A stretch of 64,000 nt of DNA. It comes from Lentimicrobium saccharophilum. GTDB taxonomy: Bacteria > Bacteroidota > Bacteroidia > Bacteroidales > Lentimicrobiaceae. A program made the translations under genes and the position numbers. The notes under the pieces were generated by a model. It ran no database searches and had not been told where the DNA came from. It saw only the letters and a list, made by a program, of their open reading frames with translations. Each line of letters starts with the position of its first letter. The stretch's first letter is position 1. Below, one piece after another: positions 1 through 8,319 of the stretch. The DNA lies in NCBI RefSeq assembly GCF_001192835.1, contig NZ_DF968183.1, forward strand, positions 248,001 to 312,000. Direction: 5' to 3'.

Positions 1-1
1 G

Positions 2-607
2 GACCGTCTTTCTGAACATGAAGCGGGAGAGGATCCTTTGGCCTTATTTGGTAAATGGCTCGATGATGCTGTTAAATCGGGCGTGTGCGAACCTACTGCA
101 ATGGTGCTTTCAACCATTTCACATGAAGGTTATCCGTCGTCGCGGGTAGTGCTGCTGAAAGGGCTTGATAATGGCAGATTGCTTTTTTATACGAATTATA
201 CAAGCAATAAAGGCAGGCATCTGAGTGAAAATCCGCGCGCTTCCCTGTTGTTTTTCTGGGGCGAATTGGAACGCCAGGTGCGGTTCGAGGGGAATGTGAC
301 ACAGCTGCCGGCTAAGGACTCAGATGAATATTTTTTGTCAAGACCTTATGAGAGCAGGATCGGGGCGCTGGTATCGCGGCAAAGCACCGTAATTGCAGGC
401 AGGGAAGAGCTTGACAGGGAATTTGCCAGACTTTTCAACAGGATGAAAGCAAATCAGGAAGAAATGAGACGACCTGAATACTGGGGCGGTTACGCATTGG
501 ACCCCGTGTCTGTTGAGTTCTGGCAGGGGAGGGCCAACCGGCTTCACGACAGGCTCAGATACAGTAAGGCAAATGTCAATTGGATCAGGGAACGCCTATC
601 TCCCTGA
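2..607 (+). CDS. pdxH: Pyridoxamine 5'-phosphate oxidase (5'-truncated by window edge)
   Basis: FMN-dependent oxidase that makes pyridoxal 5'-phosphate from PNP or PMP, the last step of PLP synthesis and salvage in the cytoplasm. The frame is open from base 2, and the residues before the first possible internal start still match the family (DPLALFGKWLDDA), so the true start lies upstream of the window; the TTG at 38 is only an internal codon. Visible family signatures are EPTAMVLST, SRVVLLKG (FMN contact), FYTNYTSNKG, the RQVRFEG strand, the SRPYESRIGA segment and the C-terminal block ending in FWQGRANRLHDR...RERLSP, where the family has the substrate- and FMN-binding RLHDR. About 201 codons are present against roughly 210-220 usual. 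The gene converges on the DUF1858 gene with a 7-base gap. Confidence 0.96.
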   Translation, partial: DRLSEHEAGEDPLALFGKWLDDAVKSGVCEPTAMVLSTISHEGYPSSRVVLLKGLDNGRLLFYTNYTSNKGRHLSENPRASLLFFWGELERQVRFEGNVTQLPAKDSDEYFLSRPYESRIGALVSRQSTVIAGREELDREFARLFNRMKANQEEMRRPEYWGGYALDPVSVEFWQGRANRLHDRLRYSKANVNWIRERLSP

Positions 608-614
608 AAAGGGA

Positions 615-830
615 TCAGGAAACTGCTGCAGCCTGGTTCAGTGCTGAAATCAACTCACTGATTTGTTGTTCAGTGTAATTTTTGTCAAGGGCCAGTTCTT
701 CAAGCGTTCCCCACACCGGCTCTCCGCAGATAATGCATTGCAGGCCCCGATCTGACAGGAATCTGCCTGCAAACGGATAATCTCTGATCAGATCTTCAAC
801 AAGTATCTGGCGGTTGATTTCCGGCTTCAT
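615..830 (-). CDS. DUF1858 domain protein with CxxC
   Basis: A 71-residue cytoplasmic protein that is essentially one DUF1858 domain, the fold also found as a redox-disulfide module beside hybrid-cluster proteins. The N-terminal half reads ILVEDLIRDYPFAGRFL, and the CIIC pair sits at about residues 32-35, followed by GEPVWGTLEELA, the typical order (helix, then CxxC, then a TLEE helix). The role of these small proteins is not established; the CxxC suggests redox or metal chemistry. It begins 3 bases after the stop of the upstream DUF4301 gene, so the two are very probably co-transcribed. Confidence 0.85.
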   Translation of the reverse strand: MKPEINRQILVEDLIRDYPFAGRFLSDRGLQCIICGEPVWGTLEELALDKNYTEQQISELISALNQAAAVS

Positions 831-833
831 GAT

Positions 834-2387
834 TCAGGCTGGCTGGTGCTCTTTTCTTAAAAGATCGTTCACCGTTTTTACCGGATTAAAGGTAATCGGC
901 GGAACCTCAACAAATACGGTGATCCAGTCGGCCATAGCGCCATTCCATAATCCGGGAAGTTCCTGCGCTTTTAGTTCCCTGCCGTCCTTTGATTTTATGG
1001 AAATAAAGCCTGTTTCAGGATCTACATACTCACGCAGGTCAAACTGTTCGCCCTTGTAATTGCGCAGGTAGCAAACCAGGTCTACGGGATTGAAATGAGT
1101 GGATTTGCCGAAAATTTCCTTTTGACTGGCATCTGATAGGTCTATTTGTGATGATTCCACTATCTGAAGAGAAACTTCACCTTCGGAATTTTTTACCCAG
1201 AAAGGTCCGCCACCGGGTTCCCCCTCATTTTTCACCATCCCGCATATCCGGATTGGGCGGTTGAGTTTCGTGAACAGAAAATCTACTTTTTCTATTTTAC
1301 TCATCTCTCCGAAATCCGGGCCGGGGCTGATGCATAGTTTTTCAGCAGCAAACGCTATGACTTTCTTCAACTCATTGTCACTGATATTCCCGTCTTCGAG
1401 TTTTTCAAGATAACTGAAAATTGTATCCCGGAGTTCAAAGAGATACCCGCCTATCACGCGTTTAAACCTGTAAGTCTGCTCTTTAAGCCGGTCAGGGACG
1501 ATGTTGTCAATGTTTTTAATGAAAATAACTTCGCCCTCCCGGTCATTCAGGTTTTCGATAAGTGCGCCGTGCCCACCGGGCCTGAATACAATACTTTCAT
1601 CGTCGTTTCTGAAGGGTTTGTTCTTCGAATCAACGGCAATGGTGTCCGTGGAAGACTTTTGTATGGAAAAAGTAAGTTCATAGATTACTTCGAAGAGTTC
1701 TTCATATTTTTCCTTTACTTTATTGATCTCTTCGATCACCCGATCGGCATGCTCTGGAGAAACTGTAAAGTGAATCGCCACCCGTCCCTCCTTGTTTTGC
1801 CCGTAATCAGCTCCTTCAACCAGGTGTTCTTCCAGGGCCAGCCTTGATCCGTTATCGTAACGGTGAAACTTCAGCAGGGCTTTGGGAAGTGAGGCATAGC
1901 CCAGCCCTTTATCCTCAAGCAGGAAGTCTATAATGGTTACATAATCTTTCTGATCCAGGCACTCCTTGATATTTAACCCATTCTCTGCCATTACCTTTTT
2001 CAGGTCGTCGAAGAATGCGAATTTTTTAATGTTTGCAAAAAACTGCCCGGCAGTGTTTGAACCTTTGTCAACAGGTGTTAACAATTCACTGCCCTTTGAT
2101 TTAAGGCATTCTTCCCGAAACTCAAACAGTGATTTGAACATCCGGCTGGCAGCACCCGAAGCAGGGACAAATTTCAGGATCTCATAATCCCCGGCATTTT
2201 TATTATAAAAGACCAATAGCTTGTCGGCTTCAGTTTCAGAGAAACATACAATTCCATCGCCCGGAACGGCTGGCCTGACCAGCTTTACAAACGGAAAACC
2301 GGATTTGAAGTTTTCTATCTGTTGTTCTATGGTTTTGATGTCAATTCCTTTGGCCTGGAATTGTTTCAGATCGTTTTGTGTAAACAT
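834..2387 (-). CDS. DUF4301 family protein
   Basis: A conserved Bacteroidota protein of about 517 residues. I place the start at the ATG giving MFTQNDLKQFQAKGID, which matches the usual family N-terminus; a TTG-started extension of 12 residues (MSIRITIIKISF) has no family look. The segment FVPASGAASRMFKSL near residue 80 resembles the glycine-rich nucleotide-binding loop of nucleotidyltransferases, so a sugar-nucleotide or NTP-transferase-like activity is possible but unproven. Other recognisable blocks are VFRPGGHGALIENLND, which has the look of a ligand loop, and RICGMVKNEGEPGGGPFWV. There is no signal peptide or membrane segment. It leads a two-gene unit with the DUF1858 gene. Confidence 0.85.
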   Translation of the reverse strand: MFTQNDLKQFQAKGIDIKTIEQQIENFKSGFPFVKLVRPAVPGDGIVCFSETEADKLLVFYNKNAGDYEILKFVPASGAASRMFKSLFEFREECLKSKGSELLTPVDKGSNTAGQFFANIKKFAFFDDLKKVMAENGLNIKECLDQKDYVTIIDFLLEDKGLGYASLPKALLKFHRYDNGSRLALEEHLVEGADYGQNKEGRVAIHFTVSPEHADRVIEEINKVKEKYEELFEVIYELTFSIQKSSTDTIAVDSKNKPFRNDDESIVFRPGGHGALIENLNDREGEVIFIKNIDNIVPDRLKEQTYRFKRVIGGYLFELRDTIFSYLEKLEDGNISDNELKKVIAFAAEKLCISPGPDFGEMSKIEKVDFLFTKLNRPIRICGMVKNEGEPGGGPFWVKNSEGEVSLQIVESSQIDLSDASQKEIFGKSTHFNPVDLVCYLRNYKGEQFDLREYVDPETGFISIKSKDGRELKAQELPGLWNGAMADWITVFVEVPPITFNPVKTVNDLLRKEHQPA

Positions 2388-2528
2388 AAAAGAAATCTTG
2401 ATTATTGTAATTCTGATGGACAATCAATTCATGAGTGAATGACCAACAGCAACAAAGATAATGAAAAACACGCCCAAATCAATGGTCTGACGTCAGCCTG
2501 ATAATTTTCAGTGCTGTTTTATTCCTTT

Positions 2529-3509
2529 TTATCTGAATGGAAATGATTTGTCTGTATCCAGAATCAGAACCAATGTGTATGCGACAAATGCAAGAAAGAA
2601 GATCGCTCCTTCGAGTCTGTTTATTTTTTTCTCTTTACCGAGAAAAACAAAAATAAGCAGCAACATGCTCATGATAATCAGAAAAATCATATCGAAATTC
2701 GAGGAATTATCCGTAGCAAGAGGTATAGGCCTGATGGATGCGCTTATCCCGAGGACAAAGAAAATATTGAAAATGTTGGAGCCCACAACATTCCCGATCG
2801 CAATGTCGCTTTTCTTTTTTATAGCAGCTACAACTGATGTTGCAAGTTCAGGCATGGATGTGCCGGCAGCAACAACGGTAAGCCCGATCACAGCTTCGCT
2901 GATTCCAAGGAATCTGGCTATACTCACGGCACCCTCAACCAGGAATTTGCCGCCAAAAAACAACCCCGCCAATCCTGTAATAATAAATATTATAGCTTTT
3001 AAAAGACTCATTTCAACAGTAGTTACTTCTTTTAACGGTCCCGATGATTTTGCCAGGGCAAAGGTATAAGCCATAAAAATAGAGAAGAAGCACAGCAGAA
3101 TAAAACCATCAATTCTGGAAATTATATCTTTAAATTTCCCGTCTATCAACATGTCATTTGCCATAAAAGCCATTACTAAAACAGCCAGTATGCTGAACGG
3201 GATTTCCTTCCACACGGTGGTGCTTTTTACTGCAATGGGGGCTACAATGGCAGTAAGTCCAAGTATGGCCAGTGTATTGAAAATGTTACTTCCGACAACA
3301 TTTCCGATGGCGATGTCGGTATTGCCGTTGAACGAAGCGAAAAGGTTAACGATCAGTTCGGGAGATGAGGTGCCGAATGCAACAATGGTAAGGCCGATTA
3401 CAAGGTCAGAAATGTTAAACCGCCGGGCAAGACTTGAGGCACCATCAACAAGCCAGTTAGAGCCTACAATCAATAATACCATTCCGGCAATAAACAGAAG
3501 TAAACTCAT
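2529..3509 (-). CDS. Calcium/sodium antiporter, CaCA family (YrbG-like)
   Basis: A 326-residue inner-membrane exchanger of about 10-11 hydrophobic segments. The two inverted alpha repeats are clear: GLTIVAFGTSSPELIVN with GNVVGSNIFNTLAILG near residues 40-85, and GLTVVAAGTSMPELATS with GNVVGSNIFNIFFVLG near residues 205-255. The conserved Glu of each GTSxPE motif and the N of each GSNxFN motif form the ion site in this family. The length is normal for bacterial YrbG-type members. Calcium/sodium exchange is inferred from the family; the ion has not been shown. It is transcribed alone, with 141 bases to DUF4301 downstream. Confidence 0.93.
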   Translation of the reverse strand: MSLLLFIAGMVLLIVGSNWLVDGASSLARRFNISDLVIGLTIVAFGTSSPELIVNLFASFNGNTDIAIGNVVGSNIFNTLAILGLTAIVAPIAVKSTTVWKEIPFSILAVLVMAFMANDMLIDGKFKDIISRIDGFILLCFFSIFMAYTFALAKSSGPLKEVTTVEMSLLKAIIFIITGLAGLFFGGKFLVEGAVSIARFLGISEAVIGLTVVAAGTSMPELATSVVAAIKKKSDIAIGNVVGSNIFNIFFVLGISASIRPIPLATDNSSNFDMIFLIIMSMLLLIFVFLGKEKKINRLEGAIFFLAFVAYTLVLILDTDKSFPFR

Positions 3510-3612
3510 ATAAACAATCTTTCTGATTCAGGGTGACAAAGTTACTAAATCCTGCCATTATATCGGATTCGTATAATCAGCCGTTTGGTTTATTTCCTTA
3601 AATGATAAATAT

Positions 3613-4161
3613 TTATTCGGGCAAATTCAGCTGCCCGAGGATTTTATCCATGTTAAAATCTTCTTCTCCGTTAATAATTACAGGCTTTTGAATTGTTGAA
3701 GGAAGCCTACCATAGGAAAGATAACTTTCCCAGATGTGTTCAATATACCAGTCCGGCTCTGCTCCCCATCTCAGATCTGCTCTTTTCCGCTGCAAGAAAA
3801 CATCTTTTGAAAGTGATATAAAGATGTTCCTGTCGTACAGCTGATTTAAGGTTTCATTACGGAAAACCAGCAAGCCTTCAATGATCACATACCTGAAATT
3901 TTTCCCGGCAACCTGTATAGCATTTTTAAATGCCTGCCAGTCGATGGCTTCCGGTCTTTCCCAGTCCAGATGATCTTTGATCACAGGAATGTCCTTTTTG
4001 TCAGGAATATAGATGTCCTGGTGAATAATTACAGAATCAGGCAATATGCTTCCAAGCATCTCTGAAAGAAAGGTCTTGCCTGAACGACTGACCCCGCCGA
4101 TGGCAATATAAACGGATTTATGAGGTGAGAGATTTCGTAATTTTTCCGCCAAATCATTCAT
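3613..4161 (-). CDS. Uridine kinase-like P-loop kinase
   Basis: A 182-residue cytoplasmic protein with a P-loop, GGVSRSGKTFLSEML, at residues 18-32, then HQDIYIPDK, DHLDWERPEAIDW and YVIIEGLLVFRN. This is the order found in uridine/cytidine kinases (P-loop, substrate loop, DWD.P, Walker B xxEG). The second P-loop Gly is replaced by Arg (SRSGKT), as in some nicotinamide-riboside-kinase relatives, so the substrate is uncertain. I chose the ATG giving MNDLAEKLRNL: a longer reading frame upstream runs through two tRNA genes and cannot be protein. It diverges from the tRNA-Leu promoter. Confidence 0.8.
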   Translation of the reverse strand: MNDLAEKLRNLSPHKSVYIAIGGVSRSGKTFLSEMLGSILPDSVIIHQDIYIPDKKDIPVIKDHLDWERPEAIDWQAFKNAIQVAGKNFRYVIIEGLLVFRNETLNQLYDRNIFISLSKDVFLQRKRADLRWGAEPDWYIEHIWESYLSYGRLPSTIQKPVIINGEEDFNMDKILGQLNLPE

Positions 4162-4238
4162 TGCCAGATAGCTTGCTAAAACAGTCTGCAAATATAACCG
4201 GATTACGTTCAGAAGTAGAAAAAAAGAATTGTCAGATG

Positions 4239-4268
4239 TTGTGAAAATAAAAAATTGTTTTACCTTTG
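4239..4268 (+). promoter_or_regulatory. Promoter of the tRNA-Leu pair
   Basis: TTG at 4239-4241, 19 bases, then TACCTTTG at 4261-4268. This is an exact fit to the Bacteroidota housekeeping promoter (TTG, N19-20, TAnnTTTG). The -7 element ends 11 bases before the first tRNA nucleotide, giving a very short leader. Confidence 0.85.
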
Positions 4269-4279
4269 CGCACTCAATT

Positions 4280-4363
4280 GCCCAGGTGGTGAAATTGGTA
4301 GACACGCCAGCTTGAGGGGCTGGTGTCCTTAAGGATGTGCAAGTTCGAGTCTTGTCCTGGGCA
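4280..4363 (+). tRNA. tRNA-Leu (anticodon GAG)
   Basis: An 84-nt class II tRNA. The acceptor arms gcccagg (4280-4286) and cctgggc (4356-4362) pair completely, with discriminator A at 4363. The anticodon arm is ccagc / ttgaggg / gctgg, giving anticodon GAG (reads CUC/CUU). A long variable arm (gtcc-tta-aggat) and the T-arm ttcgagt follow. CCA is not encoded. Confidence 0.95.
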
Positions 4364-4422
4364 CAAAAATCCGAGTAAGTTCGGTGGCAGTCGGCAGACT
4401 GCATTTTTTTGAGAATTATTAC

Positions 4423-4506
4423 GCCCGGATGGCGGAATTGGTAGACGCGCTAGTTTCAGGGACTAGTGTACGTACGTACGTGCAGGTTCGAGTCCTGTTC
4501 CGGGCA
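4423..4506 (+). tRNA. tRNA-Leu (anticodon CAG)
   Basis: An 84-nt class II tRNA 59 bases after the first tRNA-Leu and probably co-transcribed with it. The acceptor arms gcccgga (4423-4429) and tccgggc (4499-4505) pair, with discriminator A at 4506. The anticodon loop ttcaggg between ctagt and actag gives CAG (reads CUG). The variable arm is a run of tacg repeats and is self-complementary. CCA is not encoded. Confidence 0.95.
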
Positions 4507-4511
4507 CAGAT

Positions 4512-4557
4512 AAACTTCGATAATCATTTGTAATAGAATGTTTTATCGAAGTTTTTT
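4512..4557 (+). terminator. Intrinsic terminator after the tRNA-Leu pair
   Basis: A perfect 12-bp stem (4512-4523 with 4543-4554, core aacttcgata/tatcgaagtt), a 19-base loop and a T run through 4556. It lies 5 bases after the second tRNA, so it should end the tRNA transcript. Confidence 0.8.
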
Positions 4558-4790
4558 ATTTTGTTACTGTAACATTACTGAAACTTATTTATTTAGTAGC
4601 ACTATAAGCTATGCTATCAATCTATATCCCATCCCTGGAATTATTTCAGTGAATATATGCAAACCTGTTCATTTGTTGAAGAGGCAATACACCTGTGTGA
4701 TGCATCAGAAATTATTATATTTCGGGAGTTCAGGTTTAGTTTGGATGATTTTAATGCGAATTACTTTGATGTAAAGGTTAGATAGGTTTT

Positions 4791-4885
4791 TTGGGCGATT
4801 CCCGCCTAAGAAAGCGGGACCGGGCTTTCCACTGTATCTTTTGCCGAAGGAGCAAAAGGATGCCGCTTCAATCCCTATCGCGATT
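4791..4885. repeat. Bacteroidota-type intergenic hairpin repeat
   Basis: About 95 bases made of two hairpins in tandem: tcccgc/gcggga (4800-4805 with 4814-4819) and cttttgc/gcaaaag (4838-4844 with 4852-4858), joined by cgggctttccactgtat and followed by gccgcttcaatccctatcgc. From memory, this order (gggcgttccc, cgggctttcc, a ctttTGC..GCAAAAG hairpin, cgctgcaatccctaacgcg) resembles a repeat dispersed between genes in many Bacteroidota genomes. Only one copy lies in this window, so the repeat status rests on that recollection. Apart from this element, and a promoter-like box near 5017, the 4558-5117 gap holds nothing I recognise. Confidence 0.5.
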
Positions 4886-5016
4886 TGCATTGATTTTGAA
4901 TAAGTCATACATTTGGACCTGAGTTACGTGTATTTATCGTACAATCCGGTCTTAATCAGTAAAAAACGAGTAAAAATATAATAGTTGATCGCGGTTAGTG
5001 TTGATTGATAATAGAT

Positions 5017-5024
5017 TAAATTTG
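5017..5024 (+). promoter_or_regulatory. Candidate -7 box of the receptor-L-like gene
   Basis: TAAATTTG matches TAnnTTTG, 94 bases before the start codon. The position 19 bases upstream is TTA (4995-4997) rather than TTG, so only the -7 half fits well. Confidence 0.45.
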
Positions 5025-5117
5025 AGAGGAATTGCTAAACTAAAGCAAATAGTTGGGTGAGTATAGCCACTCCTTATGCACTATGCAGAAGAAAATCACA
5101 AATTAAAATGAAATATT

Positions 5118-6851
5118 ATGAAAAAACTTACTTCTTTATTCGCATTGTTGTTACTTTTCTCTACTTCTGGATTCTCGCAGGGATGCCTGCCTGAGGGCAT
5201 AGGTTTTTTTTCTCAGGATTCTATTGACAATTTTCAGACAAATTATCCCGGATGTACTGAAATTGAAGGCAATGTTATTATTTCTGGTGGAAATATCAAA
5301 AATTTATCAGGATTGAATTTACTTGAGGCAATTGGTGGCGAATTATTTATTGCTTATTGCGATTCACTTATCAGCTTGAACGGACTTAACAACCTCACTT
5401 CCATTGGTGGAAATGTTGACCTTTCAGCCAATCCCAGGCTGAAAGATTTGATAGGCTTAGATAACTTAACATCCATTAATGGATACCTTTGGATTGAATA
5501 TAATGATTCTCTTCAGTCTTTGGATGGGCTTGAGGGTTTAACTGCTATAAATGGCAAAATTCAGATTGCCGGAAATACAAGGCTGACCAATATCGAAGGA
5601 TTATCCAATATAGATCCAAATTCAATAACGAATCTTCTGATACTGGAAAACAGTTCATTGGCAGACTGCAATGCGCAAAGCATTTGTGATTATATAACCA
5701 ATCCCACCGGAACTATTGACATTATGAATAATTTACCGGGATGCAACTGCCCTGGTGAAATAGCAATCAACTGCGGTGTCGTTATTCCCTGCCTGCCTTA
5801 TGGCAATTACCATTTGAACCATCAATATCAGATTGATAGTTTTAGCACCTACTACCCTGACTGCATTACACTAAACGGCCAGGTGAAAATTACAGGTAGT
5901 GATATAACAAACCTGAATGGGTTAAACCTGATTACCTCAATAAACGGAAGTCTGGTGGTTTCAGAAACAAGCATATCAAGCCTTGAAGGTTTAGGGGCCC
6001 TTGATTCAATTTCAGGATACTTCGACATCGCGTTGAATAATAATCTGATAAGTGTTGAAGGGTTGGACAATCTGAAATTCGTCGGGCAGGATCTGGATAT
6101 AATACAGAATCACCAGCTGGAGAATTTTGAAGGATTCAACTCTCTTACCAGGGTTGGCAGTTTTCTGAGGTTCTGGTATAACAGTAATCTTAAAAGTATA
6201 AGAGGGTTCAGCTATTTATCTTCTGTTGATGGTAATCTGTGGATTGAATCGAATTCTGATCTGACAGATCTTTCTGGTTTTGCAAATGTAGATTCAGTAG
6301 GTGAGCAGTTGTATTTTCGAGGAAATGCCTCTTTAAAGGACTTTTCGGGACTGGGTTCAATATCTGTTGTCGGAACAAACGTAATCCTAATTAACAATGA
6401 CTCCTTATTATCCCTGGATGGATTGAATAATCTTTATTCTGTGGGTCAGGATCTGGTAATAATTGATAATCAATTACTAAGCACATGCGATGTTGAAAGT
6501 GTGTGTGCATATCTTTCCAGCCCAAACGGTTATGTAAGTGTTCATGATAACGCCCCGGGATGCAACAGCCAGGCAGAAATTGAAGCAGCATGCCTGGTCG
6601 GTGTATCGGAATTGAGTGATAAACCGCTTGTAAGCATTTACCCTAATCCTGCATCAGATTTTATAAGCATTAACGAAATTGGCTTAAACAATGAAATCAG
6701 CGTTATCTTTTATAACCAGTTAGGACTAATTACCAGCACAATAGAATTAACTTCAGACAGAGTTGATATTTCACATCTTGAAAAAGGTATATACATAGTA
6801 GAAATTAAATCAAACAGTGGGGTGAGCAGACAAAAATTTATTAAAAATTAA
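5118..6851 (+). CDS. Secreted receptor-L-domain-like repeat protein with T9SS sorting domain
   Basis: A 577-residue protein with a signal peptide (MKKLTSLFALLLLFSTSGFS). It carries leucine-rich beta-solenoid repeats of the form SLxGLxxLTSIxGxLxIxxN, like receptor L domains, and a T9SS sorting domain from about residue 500 (SIYPNPASDFISI ... LEKGIYIVEIKSNSG ... KFIKN). The solenoid consists of two homologous halves, each starting with C-L-P-x-G, x-IDxFxxxYPxC and ending in a cysteine-rich cap (C184, C190, C209, C211 and C219 in the first; the equivalents near 445-490 in the second). It should be exported across the outer membrane and anchored on the surface or released; the binding partner is unknown. 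Base composition is AT-rich compared with the genes around it. The next gene is a paralogue with one such unit. Confidence 0.85.
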   Translation: MKKLTSLFALLLLFSTSGFSQGCLPEGIGFFSQDSIDNFQTNYPGCTEIEGNVIISGGNIKNLSGLNLLEAIGGELFIAYCDSLISLNGLNNLTSIGGNVDLSANPRLKDLIGLDNLTSINGYLWIEYNDSLQSLDGLEGLTAINGKIQIAGNTRLTNIEGLSNIDPNSITNLLILENSSLADCNAQSICDYITNPTGTIDIMNNLPGCNCPGEIAINCGVVIPCLPYGNYHLNHQYQIDSFSTYYPDCITLNGQVKITGSDITNLNGLNLITSINGSLVVSETSISSLEGLGALDSISGYFDIALNNNLISVEGLDNLKFVGQDLDIIQNHQLENFEGFNSLTRVGSFLRFWYNSNLKSIRGFSYLSSVDGNLWIESNSDLTDLSGFANVDSVGEQLYFRGNASLKDFSGLGSISVVGTNVILINNDSLLSLDGLNNLYSVGQDLVIIDNQLLSTCDVESVCAYLSSPNGYVSVHDNAPGCNSQAEIEAACLVGVSELSDKPLVSIYPNPASDFISINEIGLNNEISVIFYNQLGLITSTIELTSDRVDISHLEKGIYIVEIKSNSGVSRQKFIKN

Positions 6852-6957
6852 ACAAAACAGAGTGCATAACCAGCTTAAAAGAACCAGAATAATGGCAAGC
6901 TTAAACATAAACTTAGTTAATCCCGGCAAAACTCATTTCCTTTTAACCCTTTCTTTT

Positions 6958-8316
6958 ATGAAAAAAATTCTATCTTTTCTATTTGCCCTATCCGCATTAA
7001 ATTCGGTTACTGCGCAAGGCTGTTTTCCTGAAGGAATCACATTTACCAATCAAACCCAGATCGATAATTTCCAATCGGACTATCCCGGCTGCAGCCTTAT
7101 TCTGGGAGATGTTAACATCATTGAAGACGGAAGCGAAATCATCACAAATCTGGATGGATTGACGGCCATGCAAAGAATCAACGGGAACCTTCTGATAAAG
7201 GAGAATTATGATCTGGTCAGCATCACCGGACTACAGAACCTCACGTTCGTAGGAGGTAATCTTTCGCTGCAATTCAATTATACACTGCCGTCATTAACAG
7301 GACTCGAAAACCTGGACTCCATTGGGGGTGATTTCGTTACTGGCTGCACCAATCTTATCACGGATCTGGAAGCATTGGGAAATTTAACTTACATAGGTGG
7401 CGACATTGACATTAACTGGCATCCTAACCTCGTCAGTCTGCATGGCCTGGAAAACCTGAACCATCTTGGAGGTGGTATCACCCTCAGTAACAACGTAATC
7501 CTGACAGACCTGTCACCACTCGAAAGCATAACTACTTTAAATGGAAGTCTATTTATCTCGTGTGTTCATTCGCTGGTTAATCTAGAAGGGTTGAATAACC
7601 TGATGTCGATTGAAGGCGATCTTGATATAAATTGGTGTGATGACCTTTCTAATTTTACCGGACTCGAAAAATTAACGTCAATAGCAGGCAATTTCATTAT
7701 TGACGGCAATGGATATTTGGATGACCTATCGGGCCTGAATTCACTCAAATCGGTTGGCGGAACATTATCAATCATTTACAACGATGATTTATACAGCCTT
7801 ACCGGCCTTGACAGTCTTTCATCAATTGGAGGTAATCTGACCATCGGTGGTAATGGCTCGCTGACCAGCCTGGCCGGATTGGACAATATTGCTGCCGCTA
7901 CAATTACAGGGTTGATAATTGAAGATAATTCTTGGTTATCAACCTGTAATGTGAAGAGTGTCTGTGAGTACCTGGCAAGTCCGGGAGCAGTAGTCAATAT
8001 TTCAGGAAATTATACAGGATGCGACAACCCTCAGGAGGTGGAAAATAGCTGTATCACCGGTAACGCAGAAGAATTGGCAGATAGCAATTTTTCATTATTC
8101 CCCAACCCATCCGGCAGGGAAATCACTATTAAATTCCCGTCAAATCAGATAAAAAATGAGGTTTGCATAATTAACTCCGGTGGTCAGCAATTGATTAACC
8201 TTGAAATAATAGGCAACTCAACAAAAATTGACATTAGTTACCTGCCTATAGGGGTATATTTTGTGAAATTGACCGGAAACAATGGATTTAAAATGATAAA
8301 ATTTATCAAAGAGTAA
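6958..8316 (+). CDS. Secreted receptor-L-domain-like repeat protein with T9SS sorting domain (paralogue)
   Basis: A 452-residue paralogue of the preceding gene. I place the start at the ATG giving MKKILSFLFALSALNSVTAQ, a good signal peptide; an in-frame start 96 bases earlier would put 32 polar residues ahead of it. The mature N-terminus GCFPEGITFTNQTQIDNFQ aligns with that of the neighbour, followed by about ten SLxGLxxLxxIGGxLxI repeats and one cysteine-rich cap (STCNVKSVCEYLASPGAV...GCDNPQEVENSC). It ends in a T9SS domain (SLFPNPSGREITI ... LPIGVYFVKLTGNNG...KFIKE). The 106-base gap to the neighbour suggests tandem duplication and perhaps co-transcription. Surface binding or adhesion is inferred from the fold only. 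Confidence 0.85.
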   Translation: MKKILSFLFALSALNSVTAQGCFPEGITFTNQTQIDNFQSDYPGCSLILGDVNIIEDGSEIITNLDGLTAMQRINGNLLIKENYDLVSITGLQNLTFVGGNLSLQFNYTLPSLTGLENLDSIGGDFVTGCTNLITDLEALGNLTYIGGDIDINWHPNLVSLHGLENLNHLGGGITLSNNVILTDLSPLESITTLNGSLFISCVHSLVNLEGLNNLMSIEGDLDINWCDDLSNFTGLEKLTSIAGNFIIDGNGYLDDLSGLNSLKSVGGTLSIIYNDDLYSLTGLDSLSSIGGNLTIGGNGSLTSLAGLDNIAAATITGLIIEDNSWLSTCNVKSVCEYLASPGAVVNISGNYTGCDNPQEVENSCITGNAEELADSNFSLFPNPSGREITIKFPSNQIKNEVCIINSGGQQLINLEIIGNSTKIDISYLPIGVYFVKLTGNNGFKMIKFIKE

Positions 8317-8319
8317 TAC

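Noticed and set aside
4162-4404. Longer uridine-kinase-like protein starting at 4404
   Set aside because: The extra 81 codons run through tRNA-Leu (antisense) and its promoter and lack family similarity; the ATG at 4161 fits the family.
4705-4908. 67-codon minus-strand frame over the intergenic repeat
   Set aside because: It only translates the hairpin element and shows no protein-like features.
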